From an uncultured Blastocatellia bacterium (GTDB lineage Bacteria; Acidobacteriota; Blastocatellia; Pyrinomonadales; Pyrinomonadaceae): a stretch of DNA of 64,000 nucleotides. The translations under genes were made by a program, and so were the position numbers. The notes under the pieces were generated by a model. It was not told where the DNA came from. It saw only the letters and a program-made list of their open reading frames with translations, and made no database searches. Shown here in pieces: positions 35,347-43,234 of this stretch. The stretch spans positions 1 to 64,000 of the forward strand of contig CAMLLD010000030.1 in the NCBI GenBank assembly GCA_946480785.1, given 5' to 3'. Numbering within the stretch: position 1 is the stretch's first letter; every line of letters begins with the position of its first letter.

Positions 35347-36167
35347 TAGAACTCTTTTTCGCCGCCTTCGAAGTGATGGCCGCGCGCCTTCACCGCGTAG
35401 AAACGTTTCGCGGTCGAGGTTGCTTCGTACAACAACTTCGCATCCCGCAGCGGCGCGGTATCGTCCTCAGTCGCGTTGAGAAAAATGATCGGCGTGTGAG
35501 TGAGCTTCTTCAAAAACGGGTGCACGTCGAAATTCTTTTCGTGCGGCGTGCCGTGGGTGATGTAGATGATCGAATCAGTGGACCGCCACGCCAGTTCGCC
35601 ATACTCGGGCAAACTAATCGCGACGACTCTGCTCAACGGCACACTGAAGTCCGGCTGCGACGCGACGAGCACGCTGTAACCCGCGCCGAGCGACCAGCCT
35701 GCCAACACCATCGGCGTCTTCTGATCCACCCCGGGCTGCGTCAAAGCCACTCGTGCGAGCGCGTCGTAGTCGCGCGTGATCTCTTCCGCGGTCACCGGTT
35801 TCTGCGGCGTGGCGAAAGTCGTCAGGTAAGTCTTGGCGTCGAAGCCCACCACTGTCATCCCGCTGGCCGCAATGTGCGCCGCGATGTCGGCGCAGAACGG
35901 GCTCCAACCGCCGTCGCCGCTCGTGAACAGCACGAGCGTTTGGTTCTTCGCGTTCTCCTGTTGATATAGCTGCAACTCCAGCGGTGGTCCATTGCGAATG
36001 ACAGCGGGGAAAGTCGAATGTTTCACCTCGTGTGACAACTCTTCGTGCGTGACGTGGTGATAGAAGTGGTGATACCAACGCACGCCGTACGCCGACGCCG
36101 CGCCGATCGCGAGCAGCACAGCCGCGACCAGCCACAGCCAGCGAAAACGTCTTCCGCCTTTAGTCAC
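35265..36167 (-). CDS. AcvB/VirJ-like alpha/beta hydrolase, copy 2
   Basis: 300 residues from GTG 36167, chosen because AGGAG lies 7 nt upstream and the GTGA overlaps the stop of the preceding gene; an in-frame ATG at 36200 is less likely. An N-terminal transmembrane anchor (WLWLVAAVLLAIGAASAYG) precedes a periplasmic hydrolase domain: FTSGDGGWSPFC, the nucleophile elbow AGWSLGAGYS (Ser159), and Asp/His in NATEDDTAP and KARGHHFEGG. The SGDGGW motif is the mark of VirJ/AcvB. In Agrobacterium AcvB hydrolyses lysyl-phosphatidylglycerol. The last of four minus-strand genes with an MprF-type synthase. Overlaps the ABC exporter gene tail by 82 bp. Confidence 0.85.
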   Translation of the reverse strand: MTKGGRRFRWLWLVAAVLLAIGAASAYGVRWYHHFYHHVTHEELSHEVKHSTFPAVIRNGPPLELQLYQQENAKNQTLVLFTSGDGGWSPFCADIAAHIAASGMTVVGFDAKTYLTTFATPQKPVTAEEITRDYDALARVALTQPGVDQKTPMVLAGWSLGAGYSVLVASQPDFSVPLSRVVAISLPEYGELAWRSTDSIIYITHGTPHEKNFDVHPFLKKLTHTPIIFLNATEDDTAPLRDAKLLYEATSTAKRFYAVKARGHHFEGGEKEFYQDLDAGLSLPEIVANCAASSSRNWIS

Positions 36168-37048
36168 CGTGAAGCTCCTGCCTGCGTCTCGCGCATCCAC
36201 ACCACCGCCTCATTCAACGCCGCATAAAACTCCTCACGCGCGCCGGTGAAGCGATGATTACTCGCCTTGAGCAGCACGTAGCGCTTCGGATCTTTCGCAC
36301 TCGCAAACAACGCGGTCCCGACCTTCGGCGGACTCGCCGTGTCGGAAGTGCTTTGAATCATCACGAGGGGCAGAGGCGCGATCTGGCCCATCACATCCGC
36401 ACTGCGAAAACCGTAAAGCGCACTCGATTCGTGGTTCAGGTTCGTGTGATTGCCGCCGACTCCGCTCACGAGTTGATTCTGTCGCGGCAAACCGATGGAG
36501 ATGATGCCGGCCCAGTTCGCGCGTGTTTCAACATCGGAGCCGACGGCAATCGCGAACCCGGCGCCGAGCGACCAGCCGTAGACGTAAACGGGCTTTGCTG
36601 AATCGACCTTCGCATACTCGCGCAACGCCGCGGCGATGTCGGCGTAATCATGAGCGAGCTGTTTGATCGTGAGCGGATTGTTCACTGACGAAAACTCGCG
36701 CAGGTAAATCTTCGAATCGATTCCCGCGACTGCAAAGCCCATGTGCGCGAGCTCTTGCGCCGTGCGTGGCGCGAGCCCGCGCCAACCACCATCACCACAC
36801 GCATAGATCGCCGGCTGCGCTGGACCATCCTTCACCGGCCGATAGAAATGCACGTTGAACTGTTGTCCGCGCACCGTGACCGCGCGATCTTCAGTGACCA
36901 CGTCGGCCCACGTCTTCGCGTCATCCGGGTCGTAGTGGTCCGGCGGTACGGGTTCCTGAGCCCGAGCAACCCGGACCGCCGGCGCCACTACAACGAGGAA
37001 AGCAAAGCCCAACAGAAGCCAACCACGAATGAGGCAGCGTATTTCCAT
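36164..37048 (-). CDS. AcvB/VirJ-like alpha/beta hydrolase, copy 1
   Basis: 294-residue periplasmic protein with a signal peptide (WLLLGFAFLVVVAPAVRVARAQ). The VirJ-type motif ACGDGGWRGL (~83-92), the nucleophile elbow YGWSLGAGFA (Ser160), and the possible acid/base residues in QSTSDTASPP and KASNHRFTGA match its downstream paralogue, from which it is clearly diverged. Both copies contain DSKIYL/DAKTYL after the first strand-helix unit. The 5' end overlaps the synthase-like gene by 61 bp and the 3' end overlaps copy 2 by 4 bp, so the three are one transcription unit. Confidence 0.87.
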   Translation of the reverse strand: MEIRCLIRGWLLLGFAFLVVVAPAVRVARAQEPVPPDHYDPDDAKTWADVVTEDRAVTVRGQQFNVHFYRPVKDGPAQPAIYACGDGGWRGLAPRTAQELAHMGFAVAGIDSKIYLREFSSVNNPLTIKQLAHDYADIAAALREYAKVDSAKPVYVYGWSLGAGFAIAVGSDVETRANWAGIISIGLPRQNQLVSGVGGNHTNLNHESSALYGFRSADVMGQIAPLPLVMIQSTSDTASPPKVGTALFASAKDPKRYVLLKASNHRFTGAREEFYAALNEAVVWMRETQAGASR

Positions 37049-38079
37049 GTTTTGACTTTTTCCTGAAGACCTTGCTGTGCGGAGAACGTTTCGCGCGTCG
37101 AGTTTTTGCGAACGCGCAGCAGCGCATACAGCATGTTTGGCGAGAGCCGCCGATTGAAACAGAAGTAACGCGGCTCCCAGGCGTGCGGGTGATACTTCGC
37201 TTTGTAGCGATAGAGATGTTTGAAATTATAGTTGGCATTCACCCGCTGGTAGACGAAGCGCATGAGCTTCGCAGCCAGCGGGTGATCGGCCAGGTCGGGA
37301 TCGTCGAGCAACGCAAGGGGCGCAACACCCATTGACGCCATTTCACAACCTTCTTCGCGCAACCGGCGCAGAATCTCCGCGGTCAGGAGTTCCATCGTGC
37401 CGCGAATTGCGTCGGGCCTGCGCCGCGTTACGTCGAGGTAGTAACCACTGCGGCCAAAGATCGGTTCACAAACTATGAAGCCTTCGATTCGTCCTGTGCC
37501 GTGATTCGAGCGCGCGAGAAAATAACGCTTCGCTGATGGCTGCTCCAGGTTAAGCGAGCCGAGCACGAAGCCGAGCTCCCGATTGCCTTTCGCTTTCAAC
37601 CACTCGCGCGAGATCTCGCGCAGTTCTTCATTGAGCGCGTCCGCGCCAAACGCGAACGGATCGTGTTCGCTGACGACGACTCCTGCGCGCCGCGCCTTGT
37701 TCGTCGCCGCGCGCACGAGTTCCATCTTGCCGCCACAGAGAGTGAACTGGTCCAGGTTGAAGACTGCTTCCTTGCCAATTTGAACGTCAGCAAAACCCTC
37801 CTGGCGAAACGCTGTCAAAATTTCCGGCGACACCTGATACGCACCCACCGGCCTCATCACGGCAGAGCTAAAAGCGTGGATGAGCCGACGCGCATCACCG
37901 GGCGCGCATACAGGGTCGCCGGCTATTAGCGCTATCCCCGCGCTAATTTGATAAGCCAGAAATCCGTCAACGTCCGGCGACGTGAAATAGGATTTCGGCC
38001 CTTCGAGCAACACATACGAGTTCGAGTTTGTGCCGTAACGCCTAACCCAAAAATCGAGTTGTGCGTGTTGTGCTTGCAT
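36988..38079 (-). CDS. DUF2156 / MprF-type aminoacyl-lipid synthase domain, free-standing
   Basis: 363-residue protein resembling the C-terminal catalytic domain of MprF/LpiA, which transfers an amino acid from aminoacyl-tRNA to phosphatidylglycerol or a similar lipid. Motifs: GISAGIALIAGDPVCAPGD-like segment (ISAGIALIAGDPVCAPGD), FADVQIGKEAVFNLDQF, KMELVRAATNKARRAGV, RIEGFIVCEPIFGRSGYYLD, RRRPDAIRGTMELLTAEIL and the GCEMASMGVAPLA stretch near the active site. The multi-pass flippase domain of full MprF is missing; only one hydrophobic segment lies at the C-terminus (WKYAASFVVGFCWALLSSL). Neighbouring AcvB/VirJ-like hydrolases repeat the lpiA-acvB arrangement of alphaproteobacteria. Confidence 0.85.
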   Translation of the reverse strand: MQAQHAQLDFWVRRYGTNSNSYVLLEGPKSYFTSPDVDGFLAYQISAGIALIAGDPVCAPGDARRLIHAFSSAVMRPVGAYQVSPEILTAFRQEGFADVQIGKEAVFNLDQFTLCGGKMELVRAATNKARRAGVVVSEHDPFAFGADALNEELREISREWLKAKGNRELGFVLGSLNLEQPSAKRYFLARSNHGTGRIEGFIVCEPIFGRSGYYLDVTRRRPDAIRGTMELLTAEILRRLREEGCEMASMGVAPLALLDDPDLADHPLAAKLMRFVYQRVNANYNFKHLYRYKAKYHPHAWEPRYFCFNRRLSPNMLYALLRVRKNSTRETFSAQQGLQEKVKTWKYAASFVVGFCWALLSSL

Positions 38080-38086
38080 GGAACGT

Positions 38087-38299
38087 TTAGTAGCTCAGCT
38101 TGTCAGCGTGTTGATGACGATGACGGCGATGGCGACGATGATGATGCCGGCGATGTCTCCGGCGATTGTTATTGTCCCGGTTGTTGTTTTGGGCGTTCTT
38201 ATCACGATCGCGGTTTTGCGCATTCACGGTTTGCGTGCCGAGCGTTACCGAACCAAACAACAACAAGCCTCCTACCAAAAGTGAAACCAATGTCTTCAT
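38087..38299 (-). CDS. Small secreted Arg/His-rich peptide
   Basis: 70 residues from ATG 38299 (AAGGGG upstream). A signal peptide (KTLVSLLVGGLLLFGSVTL, cleavage likely after VNA at residue 27) releases a mature part of about 43 residues that is Asn/Asp/Arg-rich and then almost only Arg and His (RRRHRRHHHRRHRRHRHQH), with 13 Arg and 8 His. Such a tail could bind metal, nucleic acid or anionic lipid. The stop lies 7 nt before the ATG of the MprF-type gene, so it heads that operon. Arg/His codon repetition might also reflect a CAT/CGN repeat expansion. Confidence 0.72.
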   Translation of the reverse strand: MKTLVSLLVGGLLLFGSVTLGTQTVNAQNRDRDKNAQNNNRDNNNRRRHRRHHHRRHRRHRHQHADKLSY

Positions 38300-38579
38300 G
38301 TTGAATGTCCCCTTCTTGAAGTTCGAACTTGAGCGTCGCATTGGGCAATGAGCATGCCAGCCGAAAAACCTTTGAATGAGTAGCAGTGAGGCTGTTTAGG
38401 ACCATCTCAGGTTGTGACGGATTTGTTGGACCGGCAATAACGCCACACTCAGCATCAACTGTTTTTCGGATTTGTCGTTGTTTGCGACGGCATGCTCCTT
38501 GCGCACCGTCTGCTGAGTCTCGGTGATGAGCCGTCGCAACTGGCGAGCGGTGCGCTTAGGAGTGATAATCACCGAGCCG

Positions 38580-40040
38580 ATGGGAATACCGAAGATCCAC
38601 GCGAAGACGACACTGCTGAGTTCGCTGATCATCATCGTGGCCATACTGATGGCCGCGCTCGTGTTGACCAGTGCCGCCATCGCGAACATCGAACGCAGAG
38701 ACGATCAGACGCTGGCCGAGACCCAGGCACGCGACCTGGCCCAGCACATCAGCGACCTCGGCTCGTCCGCAGATCCCGACACACTCGCGCGCGCCGCAAA
38801 TTTGATCAAGGGTTCGGGGCCGAGCGTGGTAAGCGTGCGGCTCTGGCAGTTATCACAGGGACAATTCAACGAGCGAACGTCGGCGCCAGGCAGTGCGCCG
38901 GCCACTGCGATTCCGGAGAGCACGAAGAAGAAGCTGCTCGAGGGTTCGGGAGATTCCGGGCCAAATGGCGAAGATCAGGCGCTCTACCGCGTGTTTGCGC
39001 CGACGTTCGATCGTGGCCGCCCGAGCGGCGCAGTGGAGATCGTGCAACGGTTCGACAGCATACTGACGGTCACGTATCGCTATCTCAAGAGCGTCGTCTG
39101 GATGTCGTTGGTTGCTGTGGCACTGATCATCGCCGGTACTTATTACCTGTTCCGGCAACTCCAGTTGACGTCCAAACTCGAAGCCGAACGAACCATCCTG
39201 CGCGATCGCGTTCGCGAAGCCACGATCGAACTGGAGAAAAGAAACCAGCAACTTCAGGAAACGAACCTCGAGCTCTGGCGCAGCAATCGTCGCATGAACG
39301 AACTGGGCCGTCTCGCTGCGGCTGGTCAAACAGCCGCGCACTTCGCGCACGAAGTCGGCACGCCGTTGAACCTGATCAGTGGTCACGTTCAGTTGCTCAA
39401 ATCCGATCTCGAGCGCGATCCCCGCGATGCTGAGTCGCGCATCAGAACAATCAGCGCGCAGATCGAACGCATCGAACGCATCGTGCGGCGCATGCTCGAT
39501 AAGACGCGGTTCGAAACCGAGCTGTCGCCGCTCGATCTCAACTCCGTATTGCGAAAACTGTGCGACGCGATGGCGCCGGCGTTCGACAAGCGCGACATCC
39601 GGCTGGTAGAGAGTCTGGCCGGCAATCTGCCGCTGATGGCCGGCTCGTCCGATCGTTTGCAGCAGTTGTTCCTGAATCTTATTAACAACAGTCTCGACGC
39701 GATGCCCGACGGCGGCGAGATCACGATCGCCACTACGCTCGACAACAAAGGCGGCAAGTCGCAACGCATCTGCGTCGACTTCACCGACACCGGCATGGGC
39801 ATGACGCCCGAAGTGATGACTCACATTTTCGATCCGCTCTATACGACGAAAGATCGCGGTCAGGGAACGGGATTGGGATTGGTGATTGTCAGCCAGATCG
39901 TGTCGGAACACGGCGGCACGATCGAAGTGCAGAGCGAGCTCGGCCAAGGCACGCGGTTTCGTTTGACGTTTGCGGCGTTGCCGAGTGAGCTGCCGGAGGC
40001 CATCGCCGAGCGCAGCGAGGAAATTGAGTTAACCCGATGA
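38580..40040 (+). CDS. NtrB-like membrane sensor histidine kinase
   Basis: 486 residues from ATG 38580; the frame is open from a GTG at 38523. Two transmembrane helices (TTLLSSLIIIVAILMAALVL, WMSLVAVALIIAGTYYLF) enclose a ~120-residue periplasmic sensor region; then a coiled coil (EKRNQQLQETNLELWRSNRR) and a kinase core with His257 (HFAHEVGTPLNLI), N-box NLINNSLDAM, G1 DTGMGMTPE and G2 GTGLGLVIV. The stop overlaps the regulator start as ATGA. It should phosphorylate the adjacent sigma-54 activator; the stimulus is unknown. Confidence 0.93.
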   Translation: MGIPKIHAKTTLLSSLIIIVAILMAALVLTSAAIANIERRDDQTLAETQARDLAQHISDLGSSADPDTLARAANLIKGSGPSVVSVRLWQLSQGQFNERTSAPGSAPATAIPESTKKKLLEGSGDSGPNGEDQALYRVFAPTFDRGRPSGAVEIVQRFDSILTVTYRYLKSVVWMSLVAVALIIAGTYYLFRQLQLTSKLEAERTILRDRVREATIELEKRNQQLQETNLELWRSNRRMNELGRLAAAGQTAAHFAHEVGTPLNLISGHVQLLKSDLERDPRDAESRIRTISAQIERIERIVRRMLDKTRFETELSPLDLNSVLRKLCDAMAPAFDKRDIRLVESLAGNLPLMAGSSDRLQQLFLNLINNSLDAMPDGGEITIATTLDNKGGKSQRICVDFTDTGMGMTPEVMTHIFDPLYTTKDRGQGTGLGLVIVSQIVSEHGGTIEVQSELGQGTRFRLTFAALPSELPEAIAERSEEIELTR

Positions 40041-41407
40041 AACATATTTTAGTTGTTGACGACGATCAGGATTCATGCGAGCTGCTGCGTGAGATCTTCA
40101 GCGCGGAAGGTTGGCAGGTCGATACCGCACTCACGCCGTCGCAGGCTTTCAACCTCGCGAAAAAAGAGCCGATCGATCTGGTGGTGAGCGATGTGAATCT
40201 CGAAGCGAACCAGTCGGGACTCGATCTGTTGAAGGACTTGCGTGCGCAGTGTCCCGTGATTCTGGTGACGGGCTTCGGCACGCTCGACTCCGCGGTCGAG
40301 GCGGCGCGTGAAGGTGCGTGGGACTTTATTTCCAAGCCTTTCAAAGTGCAGGAAGTCGTGGCTACGGCGCGGCGCGCGCTCGCGCAGGAGCGCAGCAGTC
40401 GCAGCAACAATCGCGCTGCCGAACAACTCTCCGCGCCGTACGAGCAAGGCGGATTGCTCGGGCGTTCGCCCGTGATGATCGGGCTCTACAAGGAGATCGC
40501 GCGCGTTGCGCCGACGCGTTCGACCGTGCTGATCGTCGGCGACTCGGGCACCGGTAAAGAACTCGTGGCGCGCTCGATTCATCAACACAGCACGCGCTCG
40601 TCTGGTCCATTCGTGGCGGTGAACTGCGGCGCACTCACGGAAACGCTGTTGGAAGCAGAGCTCTTCGGTCACGTGCGCGGCGCGTTTACCGGCGCGGTTG
40701 GGGATCGCAAAGGGCTGTGGGAAGAAGCGACCGGCGGCACGTTGTTTCTCGATGAAGTTGGTGAGACGAGTCCGGCGTTTCAAGTGAAGCTGCTGCGTGC
40801 GTTGCAGGAGAGTGAGATTCGACGTGTTGGATCTTCGCGCTCGACGCAAGTCGATGCGCGTGTGCTCGCGGCGACGAATCGCAATCTCGAACGCGAAGTT
40901 AAAACCGGAAAGTTTCGCGAAGATCTTTTTTATCGTTTGAGTGTGGTGACGTTGCGTGTGCCGGCATTGAGTGAACGCCGCACTGATATTCCGTTGCTCG
41001 CGGAACGGTTTCTCGGGCTCGTGCTCGATCGCGAGGGGCACAAGCAGCTTTCGTTGTCGGAAGAGACTGTGCGCACGCTCGTGGCGTATGACTGGCCGGG
41101 GAACGTGCGTGAGCTGGAGTCGGCGATTGAATACGCGGTGCTGCACGCGCGCGGAAACGAGATCGTGCCGGACGATTTGCCGGTGAAGTTACAGTCGGAC
41201 CAGGTGCGTTCGGCGGCGCGCTCACCGCTGTCGGCGCTGTTTGAAGATCTGCCGGCGTTGGACGAGCTCGAACGGCGTTACCTCCTTTACGTTTTGGAGG
41301 TGGCGGGCGGCAACCGCACGCGCGCCGCGGAAATCCTCGGCATCGATCGCCGCACCCTCTACCGCATGATCGAACGCCACAACATGGACTCCAACAACGG
41401 CGAGTAG
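40037..41407 (+). CDS. NtrC-family sigma-54-dependent response regulator
   Basis: 456 residues. Receiver with acidic pocket DDD and phospho-acceptor Asp52 (SDVNLE), central AAA+ ATPase with Walker A GDSGTGKE (~168-175), the sigma-54 contact loop GAFTGA (215-220), Walker B TLFLDEVGE, and RFREDLFYRL-type arginine finger region (KFREDLFYRLSVV), then a C-terminal Fis-type helix-turn-helix (GGNRTRAAEILGIDRRTLYRMIERH). It therefore activates RpoN promoters when phosphorylated by the upstream kinase, with which it overlaps by 4 nt. Target genes are not evident in the window. Confidence 0.95.
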   Translation: MKHILVVDDDQDSCELLREIFSAEGWQVDTALTPSQAFNLAKKEPIDLVVSDVNLEANQSGLDLLKDLRAQCPVILVTGFGTLDSAVEAAREGAWDFISKPFKVQEVVATARRALAQERSSRSNNRAAEQLSAPYEQGGLLGRSPVMIGLYKEIARVAPTRSTVLIVGDSGTGKELVARSIHQHSTRSSGPFVAVNCGALTETLLEAELFGHVRGAFTGAVGDRKGLWEEATGGTLFLDEVGETSPAFQVKLLRALQESEIRRVGSSRSTQVDARVLAATNRNLEREVKTGKFREDLFYRLSVVTLRVPALSERRTDIPLLAERFLGLVLDREGHKQLSLSEETVRTLVAYDWPGNVRELESAIEYAVLHARGNEIVPDDLPVKLQSDQVRSAARSPLSALFEDLPALDELERRYLLYVLEVAGGNRTRAAEILGIDRRTLYRMIERHNMDSNNGE

Positions 41408-41415
41408 ATCACCGT

Positions 41416-41644
41416 GAGCGCCGGAGGCGCGGCCATAAGGTAGCCAGTGGCAAGCGCGCAGCGCGCAGCCACTGGATCAATAAATAAAACGATGGCAGTC
41501 CCGGAGGGACGACAGACACGAGCGGCGCTGCATGTCTATCGCCCGTTCCGGGCTGGTCGTGTTCTCTGAACGATCCAGGGGTTGCGTGCTTCGCTTCGCG
41601 TCGCACTTACCCCTGGCTACCTTATGGCCGCGCCTCCGGCGCTC
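41416..41644. mobile_element. 229-bp element with 31-bp perfect terminal inverted repeats
   Basis: A 31-bp arm (41416-41446, starting GAGCGCCGGAGGCGCGG and ending GGTAGCCA) is exactly repeated in inverse at 41614-41644. Inside are further palindromes: CCAGTGGC/GCCACTGG around GCGCGCAGCGCGC, GTCCCGGAGGGAC, and CCAGGGGT/ACCCCTGG-type arms near the right end. No transposase or plausible ORF is contained. It looks like a non-autonomous, RNA- or DNA-structured dispersed element; a single copy is visible here. It begins 8 bp after the NtrC-like stop. Confidence 0.6.
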
Positions 41645-41650
41645 CAACCG

Positions 41651-41725
41651 CAACGCTACGGCGTTAACCGCAACGCGGCAGCGCTCAAACTGAAACGGGC
41701 GTTCAAACTGCAACGCTGCGGCGTT
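41651..41725. repeat. Run of CAACGCYRCGGCGTT palindromes
   Basis: CAACGCTACGGCGTT (41651-41665) and CAACGCTGCGGCGTT (41711-41725) flank an imperfect copy starting CAACGCGGCAGCGCT (41671) and a related AAACGGGCGTT stretch. The last copy lies within the 3' end of the acetyltransferase gene and encodes its final residues. Confidence 0.6.
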
Positions 41726-42191
41726 CGAAGAGGAGCGTGTCGCGCCAGATGCCGTGCAGTTGCGCGATGCGCTCGCGGCGTCCGACTTCGCGGAAACCGC
41801 AGCGACGATGTAACTCCAGGCTCGCTGTGTTCTCGGGAAAGATCGACGCTTGCAGCGTCCAAATTCCGTTTCGCTCCGATTCTGCGATCAGCGCTTCGAG
41901 CAAAGCGCGCCCAATCCCGCGGCCTCGCGCCGCCTCAGCAACATAAACCGTCACTTCAGCAACACCACGATAAACCTCCCGCTTCGACACCGGACTCAAC
42001 GCAGCCCAACCCAAAACCGCCGCGTCCTCGCGCAGCACGAGCCGCGCAAACGAGAGATGCGATTCGTCCCAACGTTCCCAACTCGGCGCTTCCGTTTCGA
42101 ACGTCGCGTCGCCGGTGTGAATCCCTTCGAGATAGATCGCGCGCACCTGCTCCCAGTCCCCGTCCCGCATCTGATCGATAACGTAGCTCAT
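41703..42191 (-). CDS. GNAT N-acetyltransferase, phosphinothricin acetyltransferase-like
   Basis: 162 residues from ATG 42191 (an upstream ATG at 42233 adds 14 unlikely residues). The protein begins MSYVIDQMRDGDWEQVRAIY, has the Pat-family stretch GIHTGDATFETEAPSWERWD, the acetyl-CoA loop ARGRGIGRALLEALI, and FPENTASLELHRRCGFREVGRRERI. These match the PatA/Bar group, which acetylates phosphinothricin or related amino acids such as methionine sulfoximine. The C-terminal residues ERRSVAV come from an intergenic-type palindromic repeat that has run into the reading frame. Confidence 0.9.
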   Translation of the reverse strand: MSYVIDQMRDGDWEQVRAIYLEGIHTGDATFETEAPSWERWDESHLSFARLVLREDAAVLGWAALSPVSKREVYRGVAEVTVYVAEAARGRGIGRALLEALIAESERNGIWTLQASIFPENTASLELHRRCGFREVGRRERIAQLHGIWRDTLLFERRSVAV

Positions 42192-42239
42192 CGTCAACCT
42201 AGTGGCCCAACCGACGTCAACCTTCGCGACCAACCGAAG

Positions 42240-43196
42240 TCAACCTTCGTGACCGACCGAAATATCACCATCCTGACTCAACGACTCAGCGCCAAAATAC
42301 ACTTGCTTCACGTCCGGATGCTTCGACTTGATCGTCCCCACCAACCCCCGAATCGCTTTTCTCATTTCACCCACGGAGAGTTTGCTGTCGAAACTCAACT
42401 CGATCGTCAACAGCACTTCATGTGGTCCAAGATACATCGTGTGCAGATGCCTGACGCGCTCGACCGCCGAATCCTTTTCGACCAGTCCGCGAATCGATTT
42501 CAGCGACTGCGGATCGAGCCCTTCACCAATCAACAATCCTTTACTCTCATAGACCATCAACGTCGCGACACCGCACAACAGCAACCCGATCACCACCGAC
42601 GCCGCACCGTCGAGATAAGGCAACTCGAACTGCCGGCCGAAGAAGATGCCGAGGAACGCGAACACGAGCCCGAGCAGCGCAGCGGAGTCTTCGAGCAGCA
42701 CCGTGAAGCTGCTCGGATCTTTCGTTTCGTGAATCGTCTGCAGCACGCCCCTGCGGCCGCGCTCACTACTGAAAGCCTTCCAGCCAAACAGCCACGACGT
42801 TCCTTCAAACACAACGGCGATGCCGAGCGTTGCATAACTCCATACCGGATTCTCGGGTATCTTCGGATGCAGGATGTGCAGAATGCCTTCGTACGTCGAC
42901 ATGCCGCCGCCGACCGCGAAGACCAGCACGCCGACCACGAGCGTCCAAAAATAAAGCTCGTGACCGTGACCGAACGGATGATCCGCATCCGGCGGTTTGC
43001 GGCTCTTGCGCACGCCGAGCAACATCAACAGGCCGTTGCCCGTGTCGACGGTTGAATGGATCGCCTCCGACAACATCGCGGAACTGCCGGTAAAAGTCGC
43101 GGCGACAAACTTCGTGATCGCGATCGCTACGTTGCCCGCGATCGCCGCGTAAATCGCAAACTCTGATTCTGACTTCCGTGCCCCGTGTGTCGTCAT
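42240..43196 (-). CDS. Cation diffusion facilitator (CDF) metal-ion efflux protein
   Basis: Inner-membrane proton/metal antiporter, 318 residues with about six helices. Metal-site motifs: SEAIHSTVDTGNG in helix 2, the loop DADHPFGHGHELYFW, and LEDSAALLG in helix 5. In this subgroup helix 5 has ED in place of the usual HxxxD, and helix 2 has HSTVD, so the ion may be other than zinc. The C-terminal ferredoxin-like domain (RHLHTMYLGPHEVLLTIELS) binds regulatory metal. Divergent from the aldo/keto reductase with only 38 bp between start codons, so promoters overlap. Confidence 0.92.
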   Translation of the reverse strand: MTTHGARKSESEFAIYAAIAGNVAIAITKFVAATFTGSSAMLSEAIHSTVDTGNGLLMLLGVRKSRKPPDADHPFGHGHELYFWTLVVGVLVFAVGGGMSTYEGILHILHPKIPENPVWSYATLGIAVVFEGTSWLFGWKAFSSERGRRGVLQTIHETKDPSSFTVLLEDSAALLGLVFAFLGIFFGRQFELPYLDGAASVVIGLLLCGVATLMVYESKGLLIGEGLDPQSLKSIRGLVEKDSAVERVRHLHTMYLGPHEVLLTIELSFDSKLSVGEMRKAIRGLVGTIKSKHPDVKQVYFGAESLSQDGDISVGHEG

Positions 43197-43234
43197 TGCC
43201 AGTTGCTTTCGTCTCGTTTAGGCTTTACCACATC

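Noticed and set aside
38396..38689. 97-codon minus-strand frame upstream of the NtrB-like kinase
   Set aside because: Half is antisense to the kinase start and no ribosome site or motif supports it; it could be a remnant but cannot be shown.
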